DNA from: ZC4RG29 sp032907565
Lineage (GTDB): Bacteria; Bacteroidota; Bacteroidia; Cytophagales; Cyclobacteriaceae
Reading direction: 5' to 3'
DNA: 14,300 nucleotides
Assembly (NCBI GenBank): GCA_032907565.1
Contig: JAJJPK010000149.1
Coordinates: 1 to 14,300 of the forward strand
This document shows, piece after piece, positions 1 through 6,446 of this stretch (positions within the stretch are counted from its first letter, which is position 1; the number at the start of each line of letters is the position of its first letter). The notes beneath the pieces are model-generated. The model worked only from the letters and a program-made list of their open reading frames with translations. It was not told the origin of the DNA and did not search any database. The position numbers and the translations under genes are program-made.

Positions 1-50
1 ACGAGGCGCTGACCATGGTGAAGGATTACCTGTCGGTGCACGTACACTGA
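1..50 (+). CDS. C-terminal tail of an unidentified protein (partial)
   Basis: One reading frame is open from the left edge to a TGA at 48-50 and encodes a 15-residue tail ending in D-Y-L-S-V-H-V-H. It stops six bases before the stop codon of the convergent OmpA-family gene, a spacing natural for two genes meeting tail to tail. A second + strand frame is also open here but would run into the OmpA gene, so the choice is inferred from layout. The fragment is too short to assign a family or function. Confidence 0.4.
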   Translation, partial: EALTMVKDYLSVHVH

Positions 51-56
51 CGGCCG

Positions 57-1790
57 CTATTTTTTCAATACAGTAAACTCCACCCGCCGGTTATTGGCAC
101 GGCCTTCATCGGTCTCATTCGTATCGATGGGTTTTGATTCCCCATAGCCGTGTGCGGTGAGGCGGTACTCATCCACACCCTGGCTCACCAGGTAGTCAAC
201 GACGGATTGGCATCGCCCCTGCGAAAGGTTCAGGTTGTACTCGTCCGATCCCTTATAGTCGGTGTGCCCGGCGATCTCTATTTCGACAGTCGGGTTTTGC
301 TGAAGGAAGGCAACTACTTTGTTCAGTTCCGGGTACGACTCTTCCTTAAGCGTGGTCTTGTCAAAATCAAAGTACACATTCTTCAACCGTACGGTAACGC
401 CCACTTCAATCGGCTGGAGATAAATGTCTTTGACGATAGGCGTCACATCAGCCGTGTTGATCCACACACTGTCTGTGGTGTTGATAAACCCTTCTGCCGA
501 TGCTGAAATTATATACCACCCCAGTTTTGATATCTCGCGTTCATAATTGCCATTTCGCGCTTTCATAGAAAGCTTCACATCACGATGCTCGCGGACGGTT
601 ACGTCCAGATCGGCGGACATCTTTTCGCCGGTATTTTTATTGAATACTTCGCCCATAAGCACGAGCTGCTTCTCCACGGGCTTGAGATAAACATCTACCA
701 TGACCGTTGTGTCCCGGTCGAAGGTCGGAAGGTCATACTTATTCGAATACGGAAGGTACCCATCGGAAGAAACACTCAGTGCATACGACTCGATCTCAGG
801 TATGCGCGTTTCAAATGTTCCGCTCGCGTCTGTAGTCATGTGTTTCGTATCCCCTTCGGCAAGCGTGAGTTCAACGTTCGCTGCAATTGTTTCGCGTGTC
901 TTCTCGTCGAACACAGTGCCGATGAGTTGAATCTTGATGTCGCGTGAAACCAGGCAGAAGAGGTCCAGGTTTCCGCCATCAATGCGGGTATTCGACCTCG
1001 CCACAAAGGCATTGCCCTGTTCATCGATGGAAAAATAAAAGTCCATGGCTGCCGTGTTCACGGGTCGCCCCATGTTAACAGGCGGTGACCAGTTTTCCCA
1101 GGTATCATCGAGACGGGTCGTCTTGTAGATGTCAGTACCACCCTGTCTGCCTTCGCCGGGGCGACCGCTCGCGTAATACAGGGTTTTCTGATCCGGACTG
1201 ATAAACGGAGCAAAGTCGTCCATGCTGTGGCTGATCTTCAGTTTGACGGGTCTGGTCCACGTGCCGTCAGGCTGAGCATGACTTACATAAAGATCGCTCA
1301 ACGCGCTGCCTTTGCGTTCGCTGAAGTAGATGATCATGTGCTGACGATCCTCCGACATGCTGGCGCCGTAAAACCGGCCCTGGTTCATATTGTCGAAGTC
1401 CTTGACCTTGATTTCCGTAAGGCGACCGTCTTTCACCAACGAAAAACCCTTCTTATCCTTACCTCTTCCCCCTTTAACGAAAAGTGTTCCATCCTTAAAG
1501 ACGGTGAACACCTGGTTCGATCGGTCGTTGTTGAAAGGCGAGCCAAGCCGCTCCGGGGCGCCCCATTCACCCGCTTCATCCTTCTCGGTTACCCAGATAT
1601 CCTGCCTTCCATCTGCGTCAACAAAAAAATAGAGCGTATTGCCGTCTGGTGACACTACAGGTGCTGCTTCATGATTATGGGTATTGACATGCTTGCCCAT
1701 ATTGACAAAATCATGTCTTGGAGAAAACTCCTGGCTGCGCGAAATGAACACAACGGCCACGGAAAGGATGAAAATCAGCGCAATTCTCAT
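57..1790 (-). CDS. OmpA family protein with PD40 repeats and carboxypeptidase-regulatory-like domains
   Basis: Predicted exported protein of 577 residues, probably anchored to peptidoglycan at the outer membrane. Residues 1-20 form a signal peptide. Residues about 40-225 hold PD40/beta-propeller motifs of the S-P-D-x-x-T-L-Y-[FY] type. Two carboxypeptidase-regulatory-like beta domains cover about 286-370 and 375-459. An OmpA C-terminal domain covers about 466-575, with the peptidoglycan-contact residues D511 (in G-H-T-D) and R526 (in S-Q-G-R) and the ending N-R-R-V-E-F. The frame is open upstream to 1949, but that extension would run through the terminator at 1911-1944 and lacks export features, so the ATG at 1790 is preferred. 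The order PD40, CRD, OmpA recalls PorE of the type IX secretion system, but the N-terminal TPR region of PorE is absent. It may simply be one of the many Bacteroidota OmpA/PD40 envelope proteins. Confidence 0.9.
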   Translation of the reverse strand: MRIALIFILSVAVVFISRSQEFSPRHDFVNMGKHVNTHNHEAAPVVSPDGNTLYFFVDADGRQDIWVTEKDEAGEWGAPERLGSPFNNDRSNQVFTVFKDGTLFVKGGRGKDKKGFSLVKDGRLTEIKVKDFDNMNQGRFYGASMSEDRQHMIIYFSERKGSALSDLYVSHAQPDGTWTRPVKLKISHSMDDFAPFISPDQKTLYYASGRPGEGRQGGTDIYKTTRLDDTWENWSPPVNMGRPVNTAAMDFYFSIDEQGNAFVARSNTRIDGGNLDLFCLVSRDIKIQLIGTVFDEKTRETIAANVELTLAEGDTKHMTTDASGTFETRIPEIESYALSVSSDGYLPYSNKYDLPTFDRDTTVMVDVYLKPVEKQLVLMGEVFNKNTGEKMSADLDVTVREHRDVKLSMKARNGNYEREISKLGWYIISASAEGFINTTDSVWINTADVTPIVKDIYLQPIEVGVTVRLKNVYFDFDKTTLKEESYPELNKVVAFLQQNPTVEIEIAGHTDYKGSDEYNLNLSQGRCQSVVDYLVSQGVDEYRLTAHGYGESKPIDTNETDEGRANNRRVEFTVLKK

Positions 1791-1816
1791 GGATTTGTCG
1801 TGGTTGGTAGAAAGGG

Positions 1817-1845
1817 TAAAAATAGGACATTGAACCCAATGCAAA
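1817..1845 (-). promoter_or_regulatory. Candidate Bacteroidota-type promoter for the OmpA-family gene
   Basis: On the minus strand a TTTG (1845-1842) is followed after 17 bases by TATTTTTA (1824-1817). This matches the Bacteroidota -33/-7 pattern TTTG and TAnnTTTG except for the last base. Transcription would start about 20 bases before the ATG at 1790. The site lies between the upstream terminator and the gene, where a promoter is needed. The match is short and could be chance. Confidence 0.35.
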
Positions 1846-1910
1846 CGGCTGCAAAGCCTGTGTTGCAACGGTCGCAAGTACACATGTAAGGTTGATTGGC
1901 GTATTAAAGT

Positions 1911-1944
1911 AAAAAAACCGCCCGCGCAAAGGCGTCGTTTTTTT
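1911..1944 (-). terminator. Intrinsic terminator, possibly bidirectional
   Basis: AAAAAAAC-CGCC (1911-1922), an 8-base loop, then GGCG (1931-1934), a 2-base bulge and GTTTTTTT (1937-1944) form a 12-bp stem. On the minus strand the stem ends in seven T residues, about 50 bases after the stop of the membrane protein gene at 1995. It should end the transcript of the aldo/keto reductase and membrane protein genes. The symmetrical A and T runs would also let it act in the other direction. Confidence 0.8.
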
Positions 1945-1994
1945 CCCAAAAAAAGCTGAATTGTTGTACTATCTGATGCCCTATGCGCAAACGC

Positions 1995-2441
1995 TTAGCC
2001 GGCTGCACTGATCCCCAGCACACCCCTGCCGCTCATGGCCAGGACAGCAATAATAAGAATGAGAGCAATGACATTGAATATGACAAGCCGTTTGTGCTTG
2101 GGCAGACTTTCCGACATGCGTCGCGACGTAGCTCGGGCTGCGGTGATAAGCGCCACAACAATAACCATCATCAGGGCGTGTTCAACTGTCCAGTAGCGCG
2201 TCACGGCATCCTTCATCGTCGTATCATCAAAGCGAACCCAGGGGCTTTTGAAATACAAAAACACGCCCGCGATCAGCTGAAGGTGCGTAAAGATGAGGAG
2301 GTACAATCCAATACGGTCGTCCACACGCGTAAAGGGTTTGTTACCGACCCAGCCCATTAGCGATCGCACAATGACGGCAACCAGCATGATCAATATGAAA
2401 TAACGCAGATAGGAGTGCGAAGTGAGAAGGATGTCGTACAT
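1995..2441 (-). CDS. Four-helix membrane protein, cytochrome B-like, function unknown
   Basis: A 148-residue integral inner-membrane protein with four hydrophobic segments at about 10-30, 45-63, 85-103 and 118-137. It resembles a conserved Bacteroidota family often labelled 'cytochrome B'. Histidines H9, H53 and H88 lie in or at the ends of helices 1, 2 and 3, which could allow haem or metal binding, but this is inference from position only. The C-terminus ends in a small Gly/Ala-rich stretch. It lies 79 bases downstream of the aldo/keto reductase gene on the same strand and is followed by a strong terminator, so the two may be co-transcribed. The ATG at 2441 directly precedes the first helix, so the start is well supported although no clear ribosome binding site is seen. 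Confidence 0.8.
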   Translation of the reverse strand: MYDILLTSHSYLRYFILIMLVAVIVRSLMGWVGNKPFTRVDDRIGLYLLIFTHLQLIAGVFLYFKSPWVRFDDTTMKDAVTRYWTVEHALMMVIVVALITAARATSRRMSESLPKHKRLVIFNVIALILIIAVLAMSGRGVLGISAAG

Positions 2442-2520
2442 GGCCCGTCAGTTAGATGGAGGCACCAAATTAGTATAGGCGCAGGCAAAGAACAAATTCA
2501 GGACGTGGGAATGGAACCAC

Positions 2521-3525
2521 TCACCGCTGCCTATTGGCTAAAACAAGGGCTTCCGCAAGTGAATCGATGTATTCGAGCTCTGAATCCGTAAGCTCAAAGG
2601 CCAGGGCGCCGGCGTTTTCAGTTACTTGTTTTTCATCGCGGGCGCCGACCAGAACTGAGGCTATGGCCGGTTGCCGGGATGTCCAGTTGATCACAACCTG
2701 GGAGATGGTCGCGTTGTGCGCGTCGGCCAATGGCCGGATCTTTTCCAGCATTTCGTTTACGCGACGAATGTTTTCGGGCATGAAATATTTAGAGTCTTTT
2801 CGATTATCGCCTTCGGCAAATTCATAATCCGGTTGAAACTTGCCAGTAAGCAAGCCGCGTTGAAGGGGACTGTATGGAAGAATACCCAGCCCCTTTTTCA
2901 GCGCCTGCGGCACGACGTCGTTCATGATGGCCCGGTTTACAAGACTAAACGGTACCTGGTTTGAGACGATAGGCAATGACTTAAGTGCTTCTTCTACCTG
3001 TGCCACGGAATAATTGCACACCCCTGCTGCCCGCACCTTCCCCTGCTCGATAAGACGTCCAACGGCTTCCATGGTATCGGCTATCGGCGTGGTGGAGTCA
3101 GGCCAGTGGATCTGCAGTAGGTCAACATAGTCTGTTTTCAGCCTTTGCAGGCTGTCTTCGCATTCCTTGATGACACGTTCCGGCCGCGCATTACGGTACA
3201 TATCGACCGGGTTGCCTTCGTTATCTGTAGTGGCAAAGTGAAAGTCACCATTTGTCGACGTCCAGTCCAGACCAAACTTTGTAAGGATCTGATATTTGCT
3301 CCGGTCGATCCCGTCAAGCGCCTCGGCAATAAGGGTCTCGCTCTTCCCGAATCCATAGGCCGGTGCGGTATCAAACGTAGTGATGCCCAGATCCAATGCA
3401 GCTCGAATCGCATTTATCGCCGCCTTTTCTTCTGCCCCACCCCAGAGCCATCCGCCAATAGCCCAGGCGCCGAAGGTCAGGGGGGAGATCTCTACATCAG
3501 AATTTCCAAGCTTTTTTAGTTTCAT
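2521..3525 (-). CDS. Aldo/keto reductase
   Basis: A 334-residue cytosolic NAD(P)H-dependent oxidoreductase with a TIM-barrel fold that reduces aldehydes or ketones to alcohols. The catalytic tetrad is visible: D52 and Y57 in T-F-D-T-A-P-A-Y-G, K83 in L-T-K-F-G, and H140 in L-L-Q-I-H-W. The cofactor-binding C-terminal part shows S-P-L-Q-R-G-L-L-T-G-K and a late L-V-G-A-R region. Length and motifs suit the YhdN/AKR11-like branch, although the physiological substrate cannot be read from sequence. It starts at the ATG at 3525 with the expected M-K-x-x-x-L-G-x-S-x-x-x-x-S N-terminal pattern. It is the first gene of a minus-strand series and diverges from the AI-2E-like gene across a 520-base gap. 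Confidence 0.95.
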   Translation of the reverse strand: MKLKKLGNSDVEISPLTFGAWAIGGWLWGGAEEKAAINAIRAALDLGITTFDTAPAYGFGKSETLIAEALDGIDRSKYQILTKFGLDWTSTNGDFHFATTDNEGNPVDMYRNARPERVIKECEDSLQRLKTDYVDLLQIHWPDSTTPIADTMEAVGRLIEQGKVRAAGVCNYSVAQVEEALKSLPIVSNQVPFSLVNRAIMNDVVPQALKKGLGILPYSPLQRGLLTGKFQPDYEFAEGDNRKDSKYFMPENIRRVNEMLEKIRPLADAHNATISQVVINWTSRQPAIASVLVGARDEKQVTENAGALAFELTDSELEYIDSLAEALVLANRQR

Positions 3526-3690
3526 ATCGAGTACAGGTGCAGGGCGGAACGAACCGACGAATCCGGCCCAGTTAAGTCAATAACAATTGCGCAAGAACGT
3601 GCGCCACCTCTAAATGAATGAACACGCGTCCGCCACAAACAAGCAAAAAAAATCCGTAACCCGTCAATCATTTTTCTTTTTCCTGCGTAT

Positions 3691-3723
3691 CCCGAAGCAG
3701 GCATTTATCAAGGCCTCTTCGGG
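3691..3723. other. Stable hairpin in the long intergenic region
   Basis: CCCGAAG (3691-3697), an unpaired C, AGGC (3699-3702), a 10-base loop, GCCT (3713-3716) and CTTCGGG (3717-3723) form an 11-bp stem with one bulge. It can grow by two more pairs across a bulged G at 3724. Neither side carries an adjoining T run in the right place for a standard terminator. Its role is unknown. Confidence 0.5.
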
Positions 3724-4010
3724 GATCCTATGAAAACCACTCACAGCAAAGAGCACTCCGTAACCGAAATCAGCATCCCTGCAGGTAGGCAACAGTTGAT
3801 AAAGGCCTTGCACTGTATACCCCAGGTACCTATAGGCCGGGTTATTTTGATAAGTTCCGCCACCCGATCCTTCGGTTTGCAAGGACAACGGTTGCGTAGC
3901 ATTGCGCATGACATAAGCCAGCCGACCCGGTGAGGATTATCATACCCGGTCGCCCACCTGTTTCGTAGGTTAAGCATCCGAAGTGGGGTGAATGGAGTTC
4001 CGGAATTGTG

Positions 4011-4018
4011 CAACTTTG
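4011..4018 (+). promoter_or_regulatory. Weak -7-like element for the AI-2E-family gene
   Basis: CAACTTTG differs from the Bacteroidota -7 pattern TAnnTTTG only at its first base and lies 27 bases before the ATG at 4046. No convincing TTTG is found at the right distance upstream, so this is tentative. Confidence 0.25.
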
Positions 4019-4045
4019 TATATGCCCGCCTGTCGATAAGAGTGT

Positions 4046-5125
4046 ATGGAAAAGAAGATAAGCCTTCCTGACATCACGTACCTGAGGATGATGCAATACG
4101 TAGTATTTGGAGGTCTCATCCTTTATTTCGGGAAGGACGTCTTCGTTCCGTTGAGCCTTGGCGTGCTGGTGAGCTTTGTCGTTTATCCGGTAGCACGCTG
4201 GATGGAAAGCCGGGGCGTTTCCCGAATGGTTTCCATCCTGATCTGCGTATTCGTAATGATGATTATCCTCCTGGGCCTCGTAGCACTGATGGTGAGCCAG
4301 GTCATCAGTTTTCTCCAGGAACTTCCGGTGATCCGCGAAAAGCTTTCGCGGGAGTTGGGCGAGTTGAGCCAACTACTTGCCGAGTCGTTTGGCATATCCC
4401 TCCAGCAGCAATCCGACTGGCTGAGTGAGCTCGGGAATCGGTCGGCAAGCAGTTTCCTGTCTTTTGCACGAAGTGCAATTGCCACATCTGCTACTTCCCT
4501 GGTACTGCTTATCCTGGTTCCGGTGTATGCCGTACTCATCCTGTACTATCGGCACCAATGGCTGAACGTGCTGTATCGGTTCTTTCCTGACCAGGAAAAG
4601 GATGAGATCCGAGAGATGCTTTCGCTTTCCATCGTGACCTATTATAATTTCATAAAGGGCATGGCCGTCGTGTACCTCATCGTTGGCACGCTCAACAGTA
4701 CGGGGCTACTGATCATGGGCATACCCCACGCGATCCCGTTCGGCTTTACGGCATCCATCCTGACCTTTATTCCCTACATAGGAATTATGGTCGGTTCGCT
4801 GCTTCCCATCACGATGGCCTGGATTACCTACGATTCAATCTGGGGGCCGCTCGGCGTAGTAGGCATCTTTGCTTTTGTGCAGTACCTCGAGGCAAACCTG
4901 ATCTTCCCCTGGGCCGTAAGCCGCCGTCTGCAATTGAATACGCTGATGACCCTCGTTACGGTCTTCCTCGGCGGAATAATCTGGGGTATGGCGGGGCTGA
5001 TCCTCTTTGTACCCTTCCTCGGCATCCTGAAACTTATTGCAGACCATAGTCCGCGCCTCACAACGCTTTCGATGATACTGGGCACGGACAAGTCGTTCTC
5101 AAAAAAGAAAAACGATGAAGATTAA
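4046..5125 (+). CDS. AI-2E family transporter (PerM/TqsA-like membrane protein)
   Basis: A 359-residue polytopic inner-membrane protein. Hydrophobic segments lie at about 15-30, 33-50, 62-88, 145-168, 200-225, 228-258, 265-285 and 300-330. A long polar stretch at about 90-140 between the third and fourth segments is typical of the family. Family signatures are F-I-P-Y-I-G near 241-246 and the G-x-x-W-G-x-x-G-x-x-L-x-x-P pattern near 310-323. Members export small molecules such as AI-2 or act in ion homeostasis, and most are uncharacterised, so the substrate is open. The ATG at 4046 is preceded by the purine-rich GATAAGAG. Its end overlaps the next gene by 11 bases, implying translational coupling with the 61-residue protein. 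Confidence 0.93.
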   Translation: MEKKISLPDITYLRMMQYVVFGGLILYFGKDVFVPLSLGVLVSFVVYPVARWMESRGVSRMVSILICVFVMMIILLGLVALMVSQVISFLQELPVIREKLSRELGELSQLLAESFGISLQQQSDWLSELGNRSASSFLSFARSAIATSATSLVLLILVPVYAVLILYYRHQWLNVLYRFFPDQEKDEIREMLSLSIVTYYNFIKGMAVVYLIVGTLNSTGLLIMGIPHAIPFGFTASILTFIPYIGIMVGSLLPITMAWITYDSIWGPLGVVGIFAFVQYLEANLIFPWAVSRRLQLNTLMTLVTVFLGGIIWGMAGLILFVPFLGILKLIADHSPRLTTLSMILGTDKSFSKKKNDED

Positions 5126-5300
5126 CAGGGAATGGCACCGAAAGAATCCAATGCCACCGCACGCAACGCTGGACGAAAGAATTCAGTGGCATCTGGAACA
5201 CCGCCGGCACTGTAGCTGCCGCGGTATTCCGGAAAAACTCAAAGAAGAGATGAGCCGGCGCGGAATCAAGTGGACCGGCACGGCGTTGGGGGAGGATTAG
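5115..5300 (+). CDS. Small conserved His/Cys-rich protein, function unknown
   Basis: A basic protein of 61 residues that starts inside the last codons of the AI-2E-family gene, in another frame, and so is probably co-translated with it. It has no signal peptide or membrane segment. The centre carries W25, H26, H29, H32, C33 and C35, a dense His/Cys cluster ending in C-x-C, followed by an amphipathic helix-like stretch about 39-49. The pattern N-P-M-P near 11-14 and the W-H-L-E-H segment resemble small conserved proteins I recall from other Bacteroidota, which supports a real gene despite its size. The cluster could bind a metal ion such as zinc, but this is inferred from residue content alone. 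No function is assigned. Confidence 0.75.
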   Translation: MKINREWHRKNPMPPHATLDERIQWHLEHRRHCSCRGIPEKLKEEMSRRGIKWTGTALGED

Positions 5301-5301
5301 A

Positions 5302-5340
5302 GCAGAGGCAGACGCAGAAGCAGACGCAGATGCAGCGGCA
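5302..5340 (+). repeat. Tandem hexanucleotide tract GCAGAN
   Basis: Directly after the stop of the 61-residue gene, GCAGAG, GCAGAC, GCAGAA, GCAGAC, GCAGAT and GCAGCG follow one another without a break, plus a final GCA. The sixth base varies while the first five are nearly fixed. Read as codons this would be Ala-Glu/Ala-Asp, but the tract lies one frame off the preceding gene and has no start codon of its own. Confidence 0.85.
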
Positions 5341-5357
5341 AGAAATGGGGAATTTCT
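5341..5357. other. Short perfect inverted repeat
   Basis: AGAAAT (5341-5346) and ATTTCT (5352-5357) flank a 5-base loop just after the hexamer tract. The AT-rich stem is weak and no T run follows, so it is a poor terminator candidate. Confidence 0.3.
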
Positions 5358-5396
5358 CCACCGCAGAACGATGAAGTTTCTCCTCCCCGGCAGAGG

Positions 5397-5414
5397 ACCT
5401 GATGTATGTCAGGT
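5397..5414. promoter_or_regulatory. Perfect dyad ACCTGA-N6-TCAGGT upstream of the stress protein gene
   Basis: ACCTGA (5397-5402) and TCAGGT (5409-5414) are exact inverse complements separated by six bases. The dyad lies 75 bases before the preferred ATG of the universal stress protein gene, a position suitable for an operator. No binding protein can be named. Confidence 0.35.
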
Positions 5415-5488
5415 TCGGATACGACACGCATCATAAAGATGGCACGTTGCGTGTGATACCTTTATCTGCAGCCAACAAAAAATCGGTT

Positions 5489-6340
5489 ATGAAACGAATG
5501 CGATTCCTTGTTCCGGTGGATTTCTCGGAGGGTGCCGCCAATGCGGTCCGATATGCGGCAGCACTGGCCGAGACGGGAGGCTCATCCCTCGTGATTCTCC
5601 ACGTCGTGGTGCCTCCGTTCGACGATCATGCTTTCCTGGCCTTCGACGCGAACGCTGTGCGCGATGAAGCGCTGGTCAAACTTGAAGCCTGGGCTGCGGA
5701 GCAGTGTGCCGACTACGATGTCGCGTTCGAATGCAAGGTCCGCGTTGGCGAAGTTGCTGAAGAAACCCGGCAACTCGCCGACCTGATGAATATCGATTTC
5801 ATTATTATGGGTACCCGCGAGGTCACAGCGATGCGTAAACTTCTTTACGGAAGTCATGCAACTGAGGTGATCGAACGCGTGGCATGCCCGGTCCTTGCCA
5901 TCCCTGAAGACGTGCCCTTCGCACCGTATCAGAAGATCGTATACGCCACGGATTATCAAACCAGCGATCTGCATGCGTTGGCGAAACTCTCGCAGCTGGC
6001 GTCAATAACCGGTGCAGCGATCGATGTAGTTCACATTTCCGATGAAGACGCGGATCGCGCGACGGAACTTTCTGTCATCGCGTACTTTGAAGACCTCATA
6101 AGAGAAAATATATCCTATCCTAACATTACATGCAGAGTCTTCAGTCATGAAAACGTCGGCAAAGGCATTGAGCGGTTCACACATTCCGTCGGCGGAGATA
6201 TCGTAGCGCTGGCCATGCGTCGCCAGGGATTTTTGAGTAAGCTTTTCAGAGGCAGCTTGACGAAAGAGTTTGTCACGCGCAGCACAGTGCCCATTATTGC
6301 GTTTCACGTGCATCAGCCGGCGGAAGCGCAGGAGCGTTGA
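5489..6340 (+). CDS. Tandem-domain universal stress protein (UspA family)
   Basis: A 283-residue cytosolic protein made of two consecutive Usp domains, about 5-142 and 146-275. Each begins with the usual strand: F-L-V-P-V-D-F-S in the first and I-V-Y-A-T-D in the second. The nucleotide motif G-2x-G-9x-G-S is imperfect in both. Domain 1 reads G108-xx-E111 then G121-S122, and domain 2 has A and R in the first two glycine positions but keeps G255-S256. ATP binding is therefore uncertain. The frame is open upstream to an ATG at 5402, but those 29 residues do not resemble Usp proteins and cross the dyad at 5397-5414, so the ATG at 5489 is chosen. It stands between the AI-2E gene pair and a ferritin-like gene, all on the same strand. 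Confidence 0.93.
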   Translation: MKRMRFLVPVDFSEGAANAVRYAAALAETGGSSLVILHVVVPPFDDHAFLAFDANAVRDEALVKLEAWAAEQCADYDVAFECKVRVGEVAEETRQLADLMNIDFIIMGTREVTAMRKLLYGSHATEVIERVACPVLAIPEDVPFAPYQKIVYATDYQTSDLHALAKLSQLASITGAAIDVVHISDEDADRATELSVIAYFEDLIRENISYPNITCRVFSHENVGKGIERFTHSVGGDIVALAMRRQGFLSKLFRGSLTKEFVTRSTVPIIAFHVHQPAEAQER

Positions 6341-6371
6341 CAAAAATCAGTTTCCCGAACCGATTGCATCA

Positions 6372-6418
6372 TAGTTTGCGGACACACGCAGGGGTGATAG
6401 TAGAGGTGCTAGTTTGCG
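6372..6418 (+). repeat. Direct repeat TAGTTTGCG, two copies
   Basis: The nonamer TAGTTTGCG occurs at 6372-6380 and again at 6410-6418, 38 bases apart start to start. Both copies lie in the leader of the YciF-like gene, and the second ends 28 bases before its ATG. The TAG-TTTG core is one base shorter than a -7 element. The copies may be regulator binding sites or chance. Confidence 0.4.
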
Positions 6419-6446
6419 TCATACCTCAACATAAAGAGGCTATGCC

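Larger units (their letters stand above)
3526..4045. other. Long intergenic region with no convincing gene
   Basis: This divergent gap separates the aldo/keto reductase and the AI-2E-family gene. Several short frames are open on both strands, up to about 90 residues, but they overlap each other, are Cys/Arg/Pro-rich in an uneven way, and match no family I know. The longest plausible one runs on the minus strand from 3909 to 3664 and crosses the hairpin at 3691-3723. The gap must contain the promoters of both flanking genes. It could also hold a decayed gene, a repeat family or a small RNA. Confidence 0.5.

Noticed and set aside
1791..1949. N-terminal extension of the OmpA-family frame by 53 residues
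   Set aside because: It would place the start beyond the intrinsic terminator at 1911-1944 and bury a clear signal peptide inside the protein.
2534..3519. Several + strand open frames opposite the aldo/keto reductase
   Set aside because: They are shadows of a gene with an intact catalytic tetrad, and their translations resemble no known family.
3691..3723. Hairpin as an intrinsic terminator
   Set aside because: Neither side has an adjoining T run in the proper direction, and no gene ends next to it, so it is listed as a structure of unknown role.
3664..3909. 81-residue minus-strand open frame in the long gap
   Set aside because: It starts at an ATG but matches no family I know, overlaps other open frames of similar length, and crosses a strong hairpin. 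Coding potential is not convincing.
4183..5091. Minus-strand open frames opposite the AI-2E-family gene
   Set aside because: They are mirror frames of a clear membrane protein gene, with unnatural composition and no upstream signals.
5402..5488. Alternative upstream ATG for the universal stress protein
   Set aside because: The extra 29 residues are unlike Usp N-termini, and the family start fits the ATG at 5489.
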